Shown here: positions 17,822-25,846 of the stretch, piece after piece
Numbering within the stretch: the stretch's first letter is position 1
Layout: each line of letters begins with the position of its first letter
NCBI GenBank assembly: GCA_002305635.1
Contig: DBPR01000020.1
Location: 21,303 to 85,302, forward strand
Source of the DNA: Anaerolineaceae bacterium UBA1415
GTDB lineage: Bacteria; Chloroflexota; Anaerolineae; Anaerolineales; Anaerolineaceae
DNA: 64,000 nt
Direction: 5' to 3'
Made by a program: the position numbers and the translations under genes
The notes under the pieces: generated by a model
The model's database searches: none
Told to the model about the DNA's origin: nothing
What the model saw: the letters and a program-made list of their open reading frames with translations, nothing else

Positions 17822-18061
17822 ATGGTCGTGAAAGTTAAAGTGTTTGCCGATCTGAGGCAGTATATCCCCGAACTTGGGTTGGGGGAGAGCCTTGCTGTGC
17901 ATGTGGAATCCGGAACGACGATTCGGCAGCTTTTTGAACAACTGGGAATCCCTGAAAGTGAGATCAAACTGGCTTTTGTGAACGGAATCTCACTTGAATT
18001 TGACCATGTTCTTTCAGTAAATGATGAGATAAGCTTTTTCTCGCCTGTCGGTGGAGGTTGA
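17822..18061 (+). CDS. MoaD/ThiS-family sulfur carrier protein
   Basis: 79 residues with the beta-grasp ubiquitin-like fold (VKVKVFADLRQYIPELG..., LAFVNGISLEFDHVL, VNDEISFFSPVGGG). The C-terminal Gly-Gly needed for thiocarboxylate formation is present (ends GGG). It is expected to deliver sulfur for pterin cofactor synthesis, probably serving the tungsten enzyme upstream. Start taken as ATG 17822, five bases after GAGG; ATG 17819 is too close to it. Its stop lies four bases before the next start. Confidence 0.85.
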   Translation: MVVKVKVFADLRQYIPELGLGESLAVHVESGTTIRQLFEQLGIPESEIKLAFVNGISLEFDHVLSVNDEISFFSPVGGG

Positions 18062-18065
18062 TCAG

Positions 18066-18467
18066 ATGCTTGTGGAAGTTTGGCTGTATGGAGAGTTGTC
18101 CCGATATGGTGGGGAGAGCGCGCAAAAAGGTTTTGCCCTGCTGAAGCTTGAACTGCAGGAAGGTATGAATATGGCGGGCTTGCTGGAAGCGCTGAAGATG
18201 CCGACCGAAGAAAGAGGTATCACTTTCGTCAACGGGAATCTGAGCGCACTGCCTGGTCTGCAGCCTGATCTTGAACAGATCGTGATGGACGGCGACCGGA
18301 TCTCCTTTTTTGACCACCGCAGCATGTGGCCCTTTCAGTACCGGCACGGCGCCGCGATGTCTGAAGGGCTCCAGGGCGTGCTGGAAACCGACCCCGAAGC
18401 GATCATGCATCATCAGCAAAAGGAAGATGGAATCAGCTGCTGTCTGAAGCAGAGCAAGTTAAGCTAA
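18066..18467 (+). CDS. MoaD/ThiS-like domain protein with C-terminal extension
   Basis: 133 residues. The first 80 or so form a ubiquitin-like beta-grasp domain (LVEVWLYGELSRYGG..., ITFVNGNLSALPGLQPDL, MDGDRISFFDHRSMWPFQYR). It does not end in Gly-Gly but runs on for about 50 residues, with HRSMWPFQYRHGAAM and a terminal CC pair. So it may be a structural partner or cofactor-insertion protein of the oxidoreductase rather than a sulfur donor; that is inference. ATG 18066 is eight bases after GGAGG, which lies inside the previous gene's end. Confidence 0.75.
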   Translation: MLVEVWLYGELSRYGGESAQKGFALLKLELQEGMNMAGLLEALKMPTEERGITFVNGNLSALPGLQPDLEQIVMDGDRISFFDHRSMWPFQYRHGAAMSEGLQGVLETDPEAIMHHQQKEDGISCCLKQSKLS

Positions 18468-18651
18468 AAACATCGATCACCACACCCATCCAATCTATGG
18501 TGGCGTTGATCAAAAAGACAAACAATTTGAGCGCGGACAGGGAATCACACGCGGACAAAAACCGAATTTCATGACTTTTTTGTAACAGCATGATTCAATA
18601 ATTGGGATGTGATCATGCGCGTAATGGTTTCAAATTTCTCCTTGTTTTCCC
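18468..18651. other. intergenic region before the tRNA-tuf promoters
   Basis: No gene seen. GATCACCAC...GTGGCGTTGATC near 18475-18510 forms an imperfect hairpin that could end the oxidoreductase operon. Confidence 0.35.
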
Positions 18652-18680
18652 TTGACTCATCCCCCATAAGCTGATAAACT
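18652..18680 (+). promoter_or_regulatory. promoter P1 of the tRNA-tuf-rplKA operon
   Basis: TTGACT, 17 bases, TAAACT. Confidence 0.65.
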
Positions 18681-18716
18681 TTTGGCTTGAAATCAGAGGC
18701 TGAGGTAAAACAGGCC

Positions 18717-18745
18717 TTGCGCAAGCGTGCGAGTTTTGATATACT
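18717..18745 (+). promoter_or_regulatory. promoter P2 of the tRNA-tuf-rplKA operon
   Basis: TTGCGC, 17 bases, TATACT; 65 bases downstream of P1 and 44 bases before the first tRNA. Tandem promoters are usual for translation-factor operons. Confidence 0.6.
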
Positions 18746-18788
18746 TCTAATTCTGGTAGATAACCTTAACAGTAGAAAATTCCCGGGC

Positions 18789-18860
18789 GCCGGCGTAGCT
18801 CAATGGTAGAGCAACCGCCTTGTAAGTGGTAGGTTATGGGTTCGATTCCCATCGTCGGCT
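18789..18860 (+). tRNA. tRNA-Thr (TGT)
   Basis: 72 bases. Acceptor GCCGGCG pairs with CGTCGGC (one G-U). D arm GTAGCTCAATGGTAGAGC, anticodon loop CTTGTAA with TGT, and T loop GGTTCGATTCC are intact. CCA is not encoded. Confidence 0.95.
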
Positions 18861-18943
18861 CAGTTTACTCTTTAGCGATTGTGATCGACTTCGGTGGATC
18901 ATAATCTCCAGCGGGTAAAGAGCTTGCGCCCAAAGGAAAAAAT

Positions 18944-19026
18944 GGACAGTTACCCAAGTGGCCAACGGGGGCTGACTGTAAATCAGCTGGCAAGCGCCTT
19001 CGGAGGTTCGAATCCTTCACTGTCCA
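18944..19026 (+). tRNA. tRNA-Tyr (GTA)
   Basis: 83-base class II tRNA with a long variable arm. Acceptor GGACAGT/ACTGTCC, anticodon loop CTGTAAA with GTA, T arm GGTTCGAATCC. A terminal CCA-like CCA is partly present (TCCA). Confidence 0.95.
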
Positions 19027-19060
19027 CTTTATCCCGCATATGCGGGGTAGTTGCACGGCT

Positions 19061-19133
19061 GCCCTCATAGCTCAGTTGGTAGAGCGCATTCTTGGTAAGA
19101 ATGAGGTCATCGGTCCGATTCCGATTGAGGGCT
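19061..19133 (+). tRNA. tRNA-Thr (GGT)
   Basis: 73 bases. Acceptor GCCCTCA/TGAGGGC, D arm TAGCTCAGTTGGTAGAGC, anticodon loop with GGT at 19094-19096. The T loop GTCCGATTCC is slightly unusual (C in place of the common T at its start). It is the third tRNA of the set just before tuf, as in E. coli thrT-tufB. Confidence 0.92.
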
Positions 19134-19186
19134 TTTGCCGAGTTATTAGAAAAGAGAAAAATAATAGTCATTATTAAGGAGAAAAG

Positions 19187-20392
19187 ATGGCGAAACAAAA
19201 ATTTGATCGCTCTAAGCCTCATATGAACATCGGTACGATGGGTCATATTGATCATGGCAAAACAACACTGACCGCTGCTATTACCAAAGTCCAGGCTCTG
19301 CGTGGCTTTGGCCAGTTCCGCGCATACGACACAATCGATAATGCTCCGGAAGAAAAAGCCCGTGGTATCACCATCAACATTACCCATGTTGAATACGAAA
19401 CTGCCAAGCGCCACTATGCTCACGTTGACATGCCCGGTCACCGTGACTACATCAAGAACATGATCACTGGTGCTGCCCAGGTTGATGGCGCCATTCTCGT
19501 CGTCAGCGCTCCTGATGGCCCCATGCCCCAGACCAACGAACACGTTCTGTTGGCCCGCCAGGTTGAGGTTCCCTCCATTTTGGTCTTCCTGAACAAGACT
19601 GACCAGATGGACGATCCTGAACTGCTCGAGCTGGTTGAGATGGAAGTTCGCGAACTGCTCTCCAAGAACGGTTTCCCCGGCGACGATGTGCCGATCATCC
19701 GCGGCTCCGCCAAGGTTGCTCTCGACAGTGCCTCCACTGATCCCAACGCTCCCGAATACAAGCCGATCGCTGACCTGATGGATGCTGTTGACGACTTCTT
19801 CGTGGAACCTGTCCGTGACTTCGAAAAAGACTTTCTCATGCCTATTGAAGACGTCTTCTCGATCAAGGGCCGCGGTACTGTTGTGACCGGTCGTATCGAA
19901 CGCGGTACTTTGAAACTGAACGATCCTGTTCACATTGTTGGTCTGATGGACAAGCCCCTGCCCACCGTTGCCACTGGTATCGAAATGTTCCACAAGCAAC
20001 TCGATTCTGGTATGGCTGGTGACAATGCCGGTATCCTCCTGCGCGGTATCGATCGCGATCAGGTCGAACGCGGTATGGTTCTTTGCAAGCCCAACTCCAT
20101 CGAGCCCCACACCGAGTTTGAATGCTCTGTCTACATCCTCAAGAAGGAAGAAGGCGGACGCCACAGCGCATTCTTCACCGGCTATCGCCCGCAGTTCTAC
20201 ATCCACACCACCGATGTTACCGGTGATGTGACCCTGCCCGCGGATGTTGAAATGGTTCTGCCCGGTGACAACGTCAATGGCATGCGTGTCAAGTTGATCC
20301 AGAAGGTCGCTATTGAAAACGGTTCCGAATTCGCTATCCGCGAAGGCGGTCTGACTGTCGGCGCCGGCAGGATCACCAAGATCATTGCATAG
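19187..20392 (+). CDS. tuf: elongation factor Tu
   Basis: GTPase that brings aminoacyl-tRNA to the ribosome. 401 residues. P loop GHIDHGKTTL near 19, switch region RGITIN, DMPGH, and the NKTD guanine-specificity motif (bacterial EF-Tu usually has NKCD). Domains 2 and 3 are complete, ending GAGRITKIIA. ATG 19187 follows AAGGAG. It is separated from fusA, which lies 33 kb away with rpsL-rpsG; here it travels with tRNAs, rpmG, secE, nusG and rplKA. Codon use is strongly biased, as expected for a highly expressed gene. Confidence 0.97.
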   Translation: MAKQKFDRSKPHMNIGTMGHIDHGKTTLTAAITKVQALRGFGQFRAYDTIDNAPEEKARGITINITHVEYETAKRHYAHVDMPGHRDYIKNMITGAAQVDGAILVVSAPDGPMPQTNEHVLLARQVEVPSILVFLNKTDQMDDPELLELVEMEVRELLSKNGFPGDDVPIIRGSAKVALDSASTDPNAPEYKPIADLMDAVDDFFVEPVRDFEKDFLMPIEDVFSIKGRGTVVTGRIERGTLKLNDPVHIVGLMDKPLPTVATGIEMFHKQLDSGMAGDNAGILLRGIDRDQVERGMVLCKPNSIEPHTEFECSVYILKKEEGGRHSAFFTGYRPQFYIHTTDVTGDVTLPADVEMVLPGDNVNGMRVKLIQKVAIENGSEFAIREGGLTVGAGRITKIIA

Positions 20393-20406
20393 GTTTTAGT
20401 TTTTTA

Positions 20407-20444
20407 GAGGAAGGAATCATGGCTGCCTGAACAAGGCAGCCATG
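20407..20444 (+). promoter_or_regulatory. three-codon open frame inside a hairpin before rpmG
   Basis: GAGGAAGG is followed by ATG GCT GCC TGA, and this start lies inside a perfect ten-pair hairpin CATGGCTGCC/GGCAGCCATG (20418-20444). The true rpmG start ten bases later has no comparable ribosome site. This may couple or restrict L33 synthesis. Confidence 0.5.
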
Positions 20445-20454
20445 TTGGACTAAA

Positions 20455-20625
20455 ATGGCATCAAAGAAAAAAGATATTCGTCCAGTAATTCATTTGGCCT
20501 GCACCGAGTGTAAAGAGCGCAATTACACCACAGTGAAAAACCGCCGAAATGACCCTGGTCGATTGGAAATGAAAAAATATTGCTCACGCTGTCGCGCTCA
20601 CAAGTTGCACCGTGAGGTAAAATAA
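20455..20625 (+). CDS. rpmG: 50S ribosomal protein L33
   Basis: 56 residues, a normal length for L33. It begins MASKKKDIRP and has two zinc-ribbon cysteine pairs, C16/C19 (ACTEC) and C43/C46 (YCSRC). So it is the zinc-binding (C+) form. It sits between tuf and tRNA-Trp/secE, a typical place. ATG 20455 has no clear Shine-Dalgarno sequence of its own; a mini open frame with a strong one lies just upstream. Confidence 0.93.
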   Translation: MASKKKDIRPVIHLACTECKERNYTTVKNRRNDPGRLEMKKYCSRCRAHKLHREVK

Positions 20626-20647
20626 GCTTCCAGCAATGGGAGCGCTT

Positions 20648-20720
20648 AGGTCAGTGGCTCAATTGGCAGAGCACCGCTCTCCAAAAGCGGGGGTTGAGGG
20701 TTCAAGTCCTTCCTGACCTG
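20648..20720 (+). tRNA. tRNA-Trp (CCA)
   Basis: 73 bases. Acceptor AGGTCAG/CTGACCT, D arm GGCTCAATTGGCAGAGC, anticodon loop CTCCAAA with CCA, T arm GGTTCAAGTCC. Position before secE is common in bacteria. Confidence 0.95.
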
Positions 20721-20778
20721 TTGAAGTAAATCAACGCCGTAGATCCTACGGCGTTGAGCCGTCAAACGGGAGTAAAAA

Positions 20779-20991
20779 ATGGCACTAAAAGAAAATAAAC
20801 CGAGTTTTGGACAAAGAGTTAAAAATTGGTGGCGTCAGACCGTTGGCGAGCTGCGCAAGGTCACCTGGCCTTCCCGCGAGGAAGCTTTATCGCTGACCCG
20901 CATCGTTTTGATCGTTACCATCGTTATGTCAGCAATCCTGGGCGTGCTTGATTTCCTTTTTGCCCGCCTGGTTGGTTTGTTGGTCGGTTAG
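20779..20991 (+). CDS. secE: protein translocase subunit SecE
   Basis: 70 residues with the minimal single-span form: amphipathic helix (VKNWWRQTVGELRKVTWPSREEAL) followed by one membrane helix (about 42-66). It stabilises SecY in the plasma membrane. GGGAG lies upstream of ATG 20779. nusG begins 21 bases later. Confidence 0.93.
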   Translation: MALKENKPSFGQRVKNWWRQTVGELRKVTWPSREEALSLTRIVLIVTIVMSAILGVLDFLFARLVGLLVG

Positions 20992-21012
20992 GTATAGAAG
21001 AGAGACCTGATC

Positions 21013-21648
21013 ATGTCTGATTTTTTGAACGACGACCTTTCTGACGGCAAGGATTTGACGGAAAACGCAACTCCTGCTCCTCAGGAGGCGCAGGGATCCC
21101 AGCCTGAGGATGATGGCTCCAATGACAACCGTAATTGGTATGTCATCCATTGTTACTCGGGTTATGAGAACAAGGTGCGCAAGAACCTCGAACAACGCAT
21201 CGAGACCATGGGCATGAAGAACAAGATATTTGAGGTCGTCATTCCCACACAAGAAGAGATCGAAGTTCGTGATGGTAAACGCCGCACTGTGGAACGCCAT
21301 GTTTTTCCGGGCTACGTCCTGGTGAATATGATCCTGGAAGAAGATTCCTGGTTTGTCGTCCGCAATACCCCTGGCGTAACCGGTTTTGTGGGCATGGGCG
21401 ATGAGCCGACGCCGTTGCGCTCTGAGGAAATGGCTGGCATTTTGCGCCGTATGGAAAATGAGGCCCCGACTTATAAGGTCACTTATAAACAGGGCGACCG
21501 TGTTCGCATCGTGGATGGTCCTTTCAATGACTTCCGCGGTATTGTGGACGAAATTAATATGGAACGCTCGAAGATTCGCGTTATGGTGAACTTCTTTGGG
21601 CGAGAAACTCCTGTGGAACTCGATTTTCTGCAGGTTGAGAAAGCGTAA
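21013..21648 (+). CDS. nusG: transcription termination/antitermination protein NusG
   Basis: 211 residues. An acidic, low-complexity N-terminal extension of about 40 residues precedes the NGN domain (NWYVIHCYSGYENKVRKNL) that binds RNA polymerase. The C-terminal KOW domain (QGDRVRIVDGPFNDFRGIV) contacts ribosomal S10 or Rho. Typical NusG is about 175-180 residues; the extension explains the difference. Operon position secE-nusG-rplK is standard. Confidence 0.96.
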   Translation: MSDFLNDDLSDGKDLTENATPAPQEAQGSQPEDDGSNDNRNWYVIHCYSGYENKVRKNLEQRIETMGMKNKIFEVVIPTQEEIEVRDGKRRTVERHVFPGYVLVNMILEEDSWFVVRNTPGVTGFVGMGDEPTPLRSEEMAGILRRMENEAPTYKVTYKQGDRVRIVDGPFNDFRGIVDEINMERSKIRVMVNFFGRETPVELDFLQVEKA

Positions 21649-21669
21649 ACCGGAGCGATCCGGAAATTT

Positions 21670-21707
21670 GTGGGAGGGCTAAAGAGCCCGATAGCACCAC
21701 CAAGGAG
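21670..21707 (+). promoter_or_regulatory. leader hairpin before rplK, matching that before rplA
   Basis: Outer pair GTGG (21670-21673)/CCAC (21697-21700), GA on the left side, inner stem GGGCT/AGCCC, then seven unpaired bases on the right. The ribosome site AAGGAG follows at once. The same architecture occurs at 22161-22197. Confidence 0.6.
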
Positions 21708-21715
21708 ATTTATCT

Positions 21716-22144
21716 GTGGCAAAGAAAGTAAAAGCAATAGTAAGACTGCAAATTCAAGCCGGTAAAGCAAACCCGGCACCCCCGATCGGCCCAGCGTTGG
21801 CACCTCACGGCGTCAACATCATGGCTTTCTGCAAGGACTACAACGCCCGCACGAGCAATCGCATGGGCGAGATCATCCCTGCTGATATCACCATCTTCAT
21901 GGATGGTTCGTTCAAGTTTGAGCTGAAATCCCCGCCTGCCGCGATCATGATCAAAAAGGCGGCCGGTGTGGCCAAGGGTTCGGCCAATCCCCGTGCCGAA
22001 AGCGTTGGTCAGGTCACCAAAGCTCAGCTGAAAGAAATTGCTGAAGTTAAGTATAAGGACATGAACGCCAACGATATCGAAGCTGCCGTCCGCCAGTTGG
22101 AAGGCACTGCTCGTAACATGGGCATCAAGGTCGTCGAAAAGTAA
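21716..22144 (+). CDS. rplK: 50S ribosomal protein L11
   Basis: 142 residues, normal length. N-terminal domain with VRLQIQAGKANPAPPIGPALA; C-terminal rRNA-binding domain ending GTARNMGIKVV. Start is GTG 21716, nine bases after AAGGAG. Part of the GTPase-associated centre. Confidence 0.96.
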   Translation: MAKKVKAIVRLQIQAGKANPAPPIGPALAPHGVNIMAFCKDYNARTSNRMGEIIPADITIFMDGSFKFELKSPPAAIMIKKAAGVAKGSANPRAESVGQVTKAQLKEIAEVKYKDMNANDIEAAVRQLEGTARNMGIKVVEK

Positions 22145-22160
22145 TCAGGAATATAGCAAA

Positions 22161-22197
22161 GTGGGAGGGTCAGGACGCCCGCAGGAACCACAAAGGA
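22161..22197 (+). promoter_or_regulatory. leader hairpin before rplA, matching that before rplK
   Basis: GTGG (22161-22164)/CCAC (22188-22191), GA, inner GGG/CCC stem, seven unpaired bases, then AAAGGAG. Spacing of all parts on the right side is identical to the rplK leader. Confidence 0.6.
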
Positions 22198-22203
22198 GTT
22201 TAA

Positions 22204-22926
22204 ATGTCTAAAAAAGGAAAGAATTTTGTAAACGCCAAACAAAAGATCGAGGCGGAAAAGGTTTATACCCCTAAAGAAGCCATCGAAATGGTCAAAGAAC
22301 TTGCCTTCGCGAAGTTTGATGAGACCGTAGAGATCCACCTGCGCACTGGTTTGGACCCCCGCCAGGCTGATCAGCAGGTTCGTGATGTCTGTGTTTTGCC
22401 CAAAGGATTGGGTAAGACCGTGCGGATTCTGGTTTTCGCCCAGGGCGAAGCTGCCGCCGCCGCCCGTGCTGCCGGTGCTGATTTCGTAGCCGAAACCGAT
22501 GAAGACCTGGCCCGCATCCAGGGTGGTTACACCGATTTTGATGTGGCCGTTGGTACGATGGATATGATGGGCAAGGTTGGCCGTTTGGGCCGCGTTTTGG
22601 GCCCCCGCAACCTCATGCCTAACCCCAAGGCCGGTACCGTTGTGCAGCCTGGCGATATTGTTCAGGCGATTGAGACCGCCAAAGCCGGTCGTGTTGAGTT
22701 CAGACTCGACAAAAGCGCCAACATTCACGTCCCGTTGGGCAAGGTTTCCTTCAGTGTGAACGATCTCTACGAGAACATGGCCGCATTGACTACCGCTGTT
22801 CGTAAGGCACGCCCAAGCGGCGCCAAGGGCTCCTTTATTAAGAGAGTTACCCTGGCCTCGACCATGGGCCCTGGCATCAAAGTGGATGTCAACTCCGCCA
22901 TGAACATGGAGACCGAACAGGTCTAA
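22204..22926 (+). CDS. rplA: 50S ribosomal protein L1
   Basis: 240 residues, normal length. Domain I/II architecture with VEIHLRTGLDPRQADQQVR, the LGPRNLMPNPKAGTV motif and the SFIKRVTLASTMGPGIKVD end. L1 forms the mobile stalk of the 50S subunit and in E. coli represses its own L11-L1 mRNA. rplJ and rplL do not follow; a terminator does. Confidence 0.96.
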   Translation: MSKKGKNFVNAKQKIEAEKVYTPKEAIEMVKELAFAKFDETVEIHLRTGLDPRQADQQVRDVCVLPKGLGKTVRILVFAQGEAAAAARAAGADFVAETDEDLARIQGGYTDFDVAVGTMDMMGKVGRLGRVLGPRNLMPNPKAGTVVQPGDIVQAIETAKAGRVEFRLDKSANIHVPLGKVSFSVNDLYENMAALTTAVRKARPSGAKGSFIKRVTLASTMGPGIKVDVNSAMNMETEQV

Positions 22927-22945
22927 GGTTTTCTGAATTAAAAAC

Positions 22946-22980
22946 AGACCCCTGTGATAACGCTATCCAGGGGTCTTTTG
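22946..22980 (+). terminator. terminator after rplA
   Basis: Nine-pair stem AGACCCCTG/CAGGGGTCT followed by TTTTG. It ends the operon before any rplJ/rplL. Confidence 0.85.
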
Positions 22981-23420
22981 TTAATTAGATGCCTTTGAAT
23001 CTGTCAGTATTTGAAGTTGATTCTGGTAGTATCAATCCATAACGTAGCAGCCCCTGCATTTTGCGCGTAGATATAACACCCTTGCTTGTTGGGTGACAAT
23101 TTCAGATTTTTCCCCAGGAATAATGTTGAATGACTTTCTTTTTTTACCGGGTTTCCACCAATGCCTTGTTGGTAAGCCGTCCTGCAGTTTGTAACAGTTA
23201 TTCCAGGGATCCCCGTTTTTTGTGCTTTTAGGTGTTGATCGTTCGGATGAATGGTAACCATTCTTAAGCTCGACCGGATATACCTTGACGGGCTATCATG
23301 GCGGTTTTCCCTTTGTGTGATACACGATGAGAAAACAACCGACACCCTTAAATATGCTTTGACCATGATAGAATGACAAGGAATTAATCTTGAGTTTAGT
23401 GGTTAACCGAGTGTGGTTTT
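22981..23420. other. intergenic region with a possible minus-strand gene remnant
   Basis: Minus-strand frame 23366-23004 could encode 120 residues. Its last 75 or so (from about RYIRSSLRM to NKQGCYIYAQNAGAATLW) look protein-like, but the start region does not and there is no ribosome site. I read it as a fragment of a decayed gene, family unknown. Confidence 0.25.
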
Positions 23421-25034
23421 ATGGAGAATGAGGATCGGGTTGCGGAAAAGATGAATAAGAGATCTGAAAGATGGAAGGTCTTATTGATCGCGCTGGGGAT
23501 ATTCTTCGTTGCCCTGGTTGTGCGCATGGTTGGCCTGAAATTCGGTTTTCCACTCTTCACCCATCCGGATGAAGGTTATCTGATGGGGACTTTGCGATAT
23601 ATGAGCGCTGCTAAGGGCTTGAACCCCGGAACTTATATTTATCCGGCTTTCCCCAGCCTCTATTCCCGCTATTTCGTCATTAACGGACTAAGCATCTATA
23701 AATTAGGGGGGGATTATGCCCTGTTCTATGGGCAGGCTCTCTTTTCCTTCTATTATGTTTCCAGGCTGATGACCGCGGTTCAAGGCGCATTGCTCGCGGT
23801 TGTGGCCTGGTTCATTGGTCGAAGCTACAAAAAGTTTGATTTCTCCTGGCCGGCAGCCGTTTTGTTCACTTTTTACCCACCTTTTGTTCTCCATTCTCAT
23901 TATGTGACCGTTGATATCCCGCTGACGCTTTATGTCATGCTTGTGCTCCTTTTCAGTCTGAATTACCTTTTGAGCGATAAGAAACACTGGTTGGTTTTGG
24001 CGAGCTTGATGGTGTCGGTCGCTGCCATGGAGAAGTATCCGGGGATTCTTTCCATTGGGATCGTCCTGGTCACGATAGGAGTTCAGGCTTTCAGAGATAA
24101 TAAAAAAGGTGAATCACCGCAATGGCGTTTTTTTTGGAAAACAACCGCGATCAGTCTTTTGGTGATCATCGTGGGGATAGCGCTGATCGGTCTGCCAATG
24201 ATAAGGAATTTTGATATCGCCTGGAAACAGATCCTTCAGGAAGCCCGACCCAATCACCTTGGCTCGGATGGGCTTGGCTGGGGAGGCAATCTTCTTTATT
24301 ACCTCAAAGACTTCTATACAAATGCGGGAATTATTATTTGTATCCTGGCGGCTGTTGGGCTTGGGGCAGCAATACTGATAAAAGACCCCGCGGCTTTGCT
24401 CCTGCTCTTTGGAGGTGGATATTGGATTGCGCTGAGCGTGCTCTCGCTGCATCACAGCCGTTGGTCTTTGCCGATGATGACTACACCTTTGTTTTTGGCG
24501 GCTGTCGGAGCGAGCTTCCTTTGGCAAAAGGTCAGAGGGAAGACGGCTGGTAAAATCGCGCTCGCGGTTTTGTTGCTGATCGGTTTTGTCCCCATTGTTC
24601 TGAAAGGAACAATGACATCGGTGATGCTGACCTGGCAGGACACCCGCAACGAAGCTCTGCACTATATGCAGGAACACGGCCTGACGAATGATGTGACTCT
24701 CTCGGATGGGTATACCCCTTACAATCCGAACTACAGAAACGACATTTACGCGTTCGATTTTTCTGATCTGGGCGAAATAAAGTATATTGTTACTTCCTCT
24801 TTGATGAAGGACAGATTTATGGCTGAACCTGAGCGGTATGCAAGGGAAAATGCTTTTTATGAAAAAGTCAGGAGTCACGCGGTATTGATCAAGGATTTTC
24901 TGCCGAATCCGGAGCCTGTCTCAGTTCCCGATCAAGTCAGGGCCATTCTTGATTATCTGAACCGTCGATTCGGGGATAGCGAGGCTACTTATCTAACTGG
25001 CCCGAGGTTAGAGATTTACAAACTGAAAGAATAA
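23421..25034 (+). CDS. GT39-like membrane glycosyltransferase
   Basis: 537 residues, polytopic, with about 11-12 hydrophobic spans. The first external loop carries HPDEGY, the acidic catalytic signature position of GT-C enzymes (ArnT/PMT-like, PF13231/PF02366 type), followed by a soluble tail from about residue 415. It probably uses a lipid-linked sugar to modify an envelope lipid or protein on the outer face. Start at ATG 23421 is provisional since no strong ribosome site is visible; ATG 23451 is an alternative. Stands alone on its strand. Confidence 0.75.
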   Translation: MENEDRVAEKMNKRSERWKVLLIALGIFFVALVVRMVGLKFGFPLFTHPDEGYLMGTLRYMSAAKGLNPGTYIYPAFPSLYSRYFVINGLSIYKLGGDYALFYGQALFSFYYVSRLMTAVQGALLAVVAWFIGRSYKKFDFSWPAAVLFTFYPPFVLHSHYVTVDIPLTLYVMLVLLFSLNYLLSDKKHWLVLASLMVSVAAMEKYPGILSIGIVLVTIGVQAFRDNKKGESPQWRFFWKTTAISLLVIIVGIALIGLPMIRNFDIAWKQILQEARPNHLGSDGLGWGGNLLYYLKDFYTNAGIIICILAAVGLGAAILIKDPAALLLLFGGGYWIALSVLSLHHSRWSLPMMTTPLFLAAVGASFLWQKVRGKTAGKIALAVLLLIGFVPIVLKGTMTSVMLTWQDTRNEALHYMQEHGLTNDVTLSDGYTPYNPNYRNDIYAFDFSDLGEIKYIVTSSLMKDRFMAEPERYARENAFYEKVRSHAVLIKDFLPNPEPVSVPDQVRAILDYLNRRFGDSEATYLTGPRLEIYKLKE

Positions 25035-25192
25035 CCGGGAAGACCTTTCTCTACGTTGTAGATTGAAGAGGTAAAGTTTGGATATAATACTTTATCAGCT
25101 CCTCCATTTAATGGAGGTCTGATTTCGTGTCAAGCTGTTTTACATGACTGAAAATTTTTGTGATTTCCTGATAATCTGAAAGGAAGGTGAAT

Positions 25193-25846
25193 ATGGATCT
25201 GAAAAAGAGGATCGAAAGGTTCAAAGAACTGGAATATGAGTTCAACAAGGATTTTTACCAGGAGTTGAAAGAAGGGCAGGAGCCGCACACGCTTTTTATC
25301 GGCTGTTCGGATTCAAGAGTGGACGCAGAAACGCTGTTTCAGGCCAAACCAGGTGAGATCTTCCAGATGAGGAATGTCGCCAATATTGTGCCCAGGGAAG
25401 AAGAGCCGGACACTCACCCCTCGGTGGTTTCGGCCATTGAATATTCCATTAAAATCCTGAAGGTCAAAAACCTGATCGTTTGCGGGCATTCCAACTGCGG
25501 CGGCTGCGCGGCGATCCGGAAGCTGGAAGATTATAAGGAGCTTCTCCCGTATACCAGTGAGTGGATCGCTCAAAGCGTGTCGATTTCCAACTATATTGAC
25601 CAGAAGTACCCGGATATGAAGGAAGAAGATAAGGTCATCATGCTCGAAAAGCTGAATGCGGTCCAACAGCTGGATAATCTCATGACCTATGAGTTTGTCA
25701 GGGAAAGGGTCGCATCAGGGGAGCTAAACCTGCAGGCGTATTATTACGATATCGGCACCGGCGGGATTTCTGTCTATGACTATGACAGCGTATTTTCGGA
25801 TATGATCGAAGAAATCACCCTGAGCCGGAAGCCTTTGGTGGAATAG
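25193..25846 (+). CDS. beta-class carbonic anhydrase
   Basis: 217 residues. Interconverts CO2 and bicarbonate. Zinc ligands C38, H99 and C102 (IGCSDSRV, CGHSNCGG) and the D40-R42 dyad are all present. The family-wide QMRNVAN and SAIEYS motifs follow. ATG 25193 lies six bases after AAGGAAGG; the GTG at 25187 overlaps that site. Stands alone. The enzyme may supply bicarbonate for carboxylations or buffer CO2 in an anaerobe; that role is inference. Confidence 0.94.
   Translation: MDLKKRIERFKELEYEFNKDFYQELKEGQEPHTLFIGCSDSRVDAETLFQAKPGEIFQMRNVANIVPREEEPDTHPSVVSAIEYSIKILKVKNLIVCGHSNCGGCAAIRKLEDYKELLPYTSEWIAQSVSISNYIDQKYPDMKEEDKVIMLEKLNAVQQLDNLMTYEFVRERVASGELNLQAYYYDIGTGGISVYDYDSVFSDMIEEITLSRKPLVE

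Noticed and set aside
18983..20206. 407-codon minus-strand frame opposite tuf and the tRNAs
   Set aside because: Runs through two tRNA genes and antisense to tuf; not a real gene.
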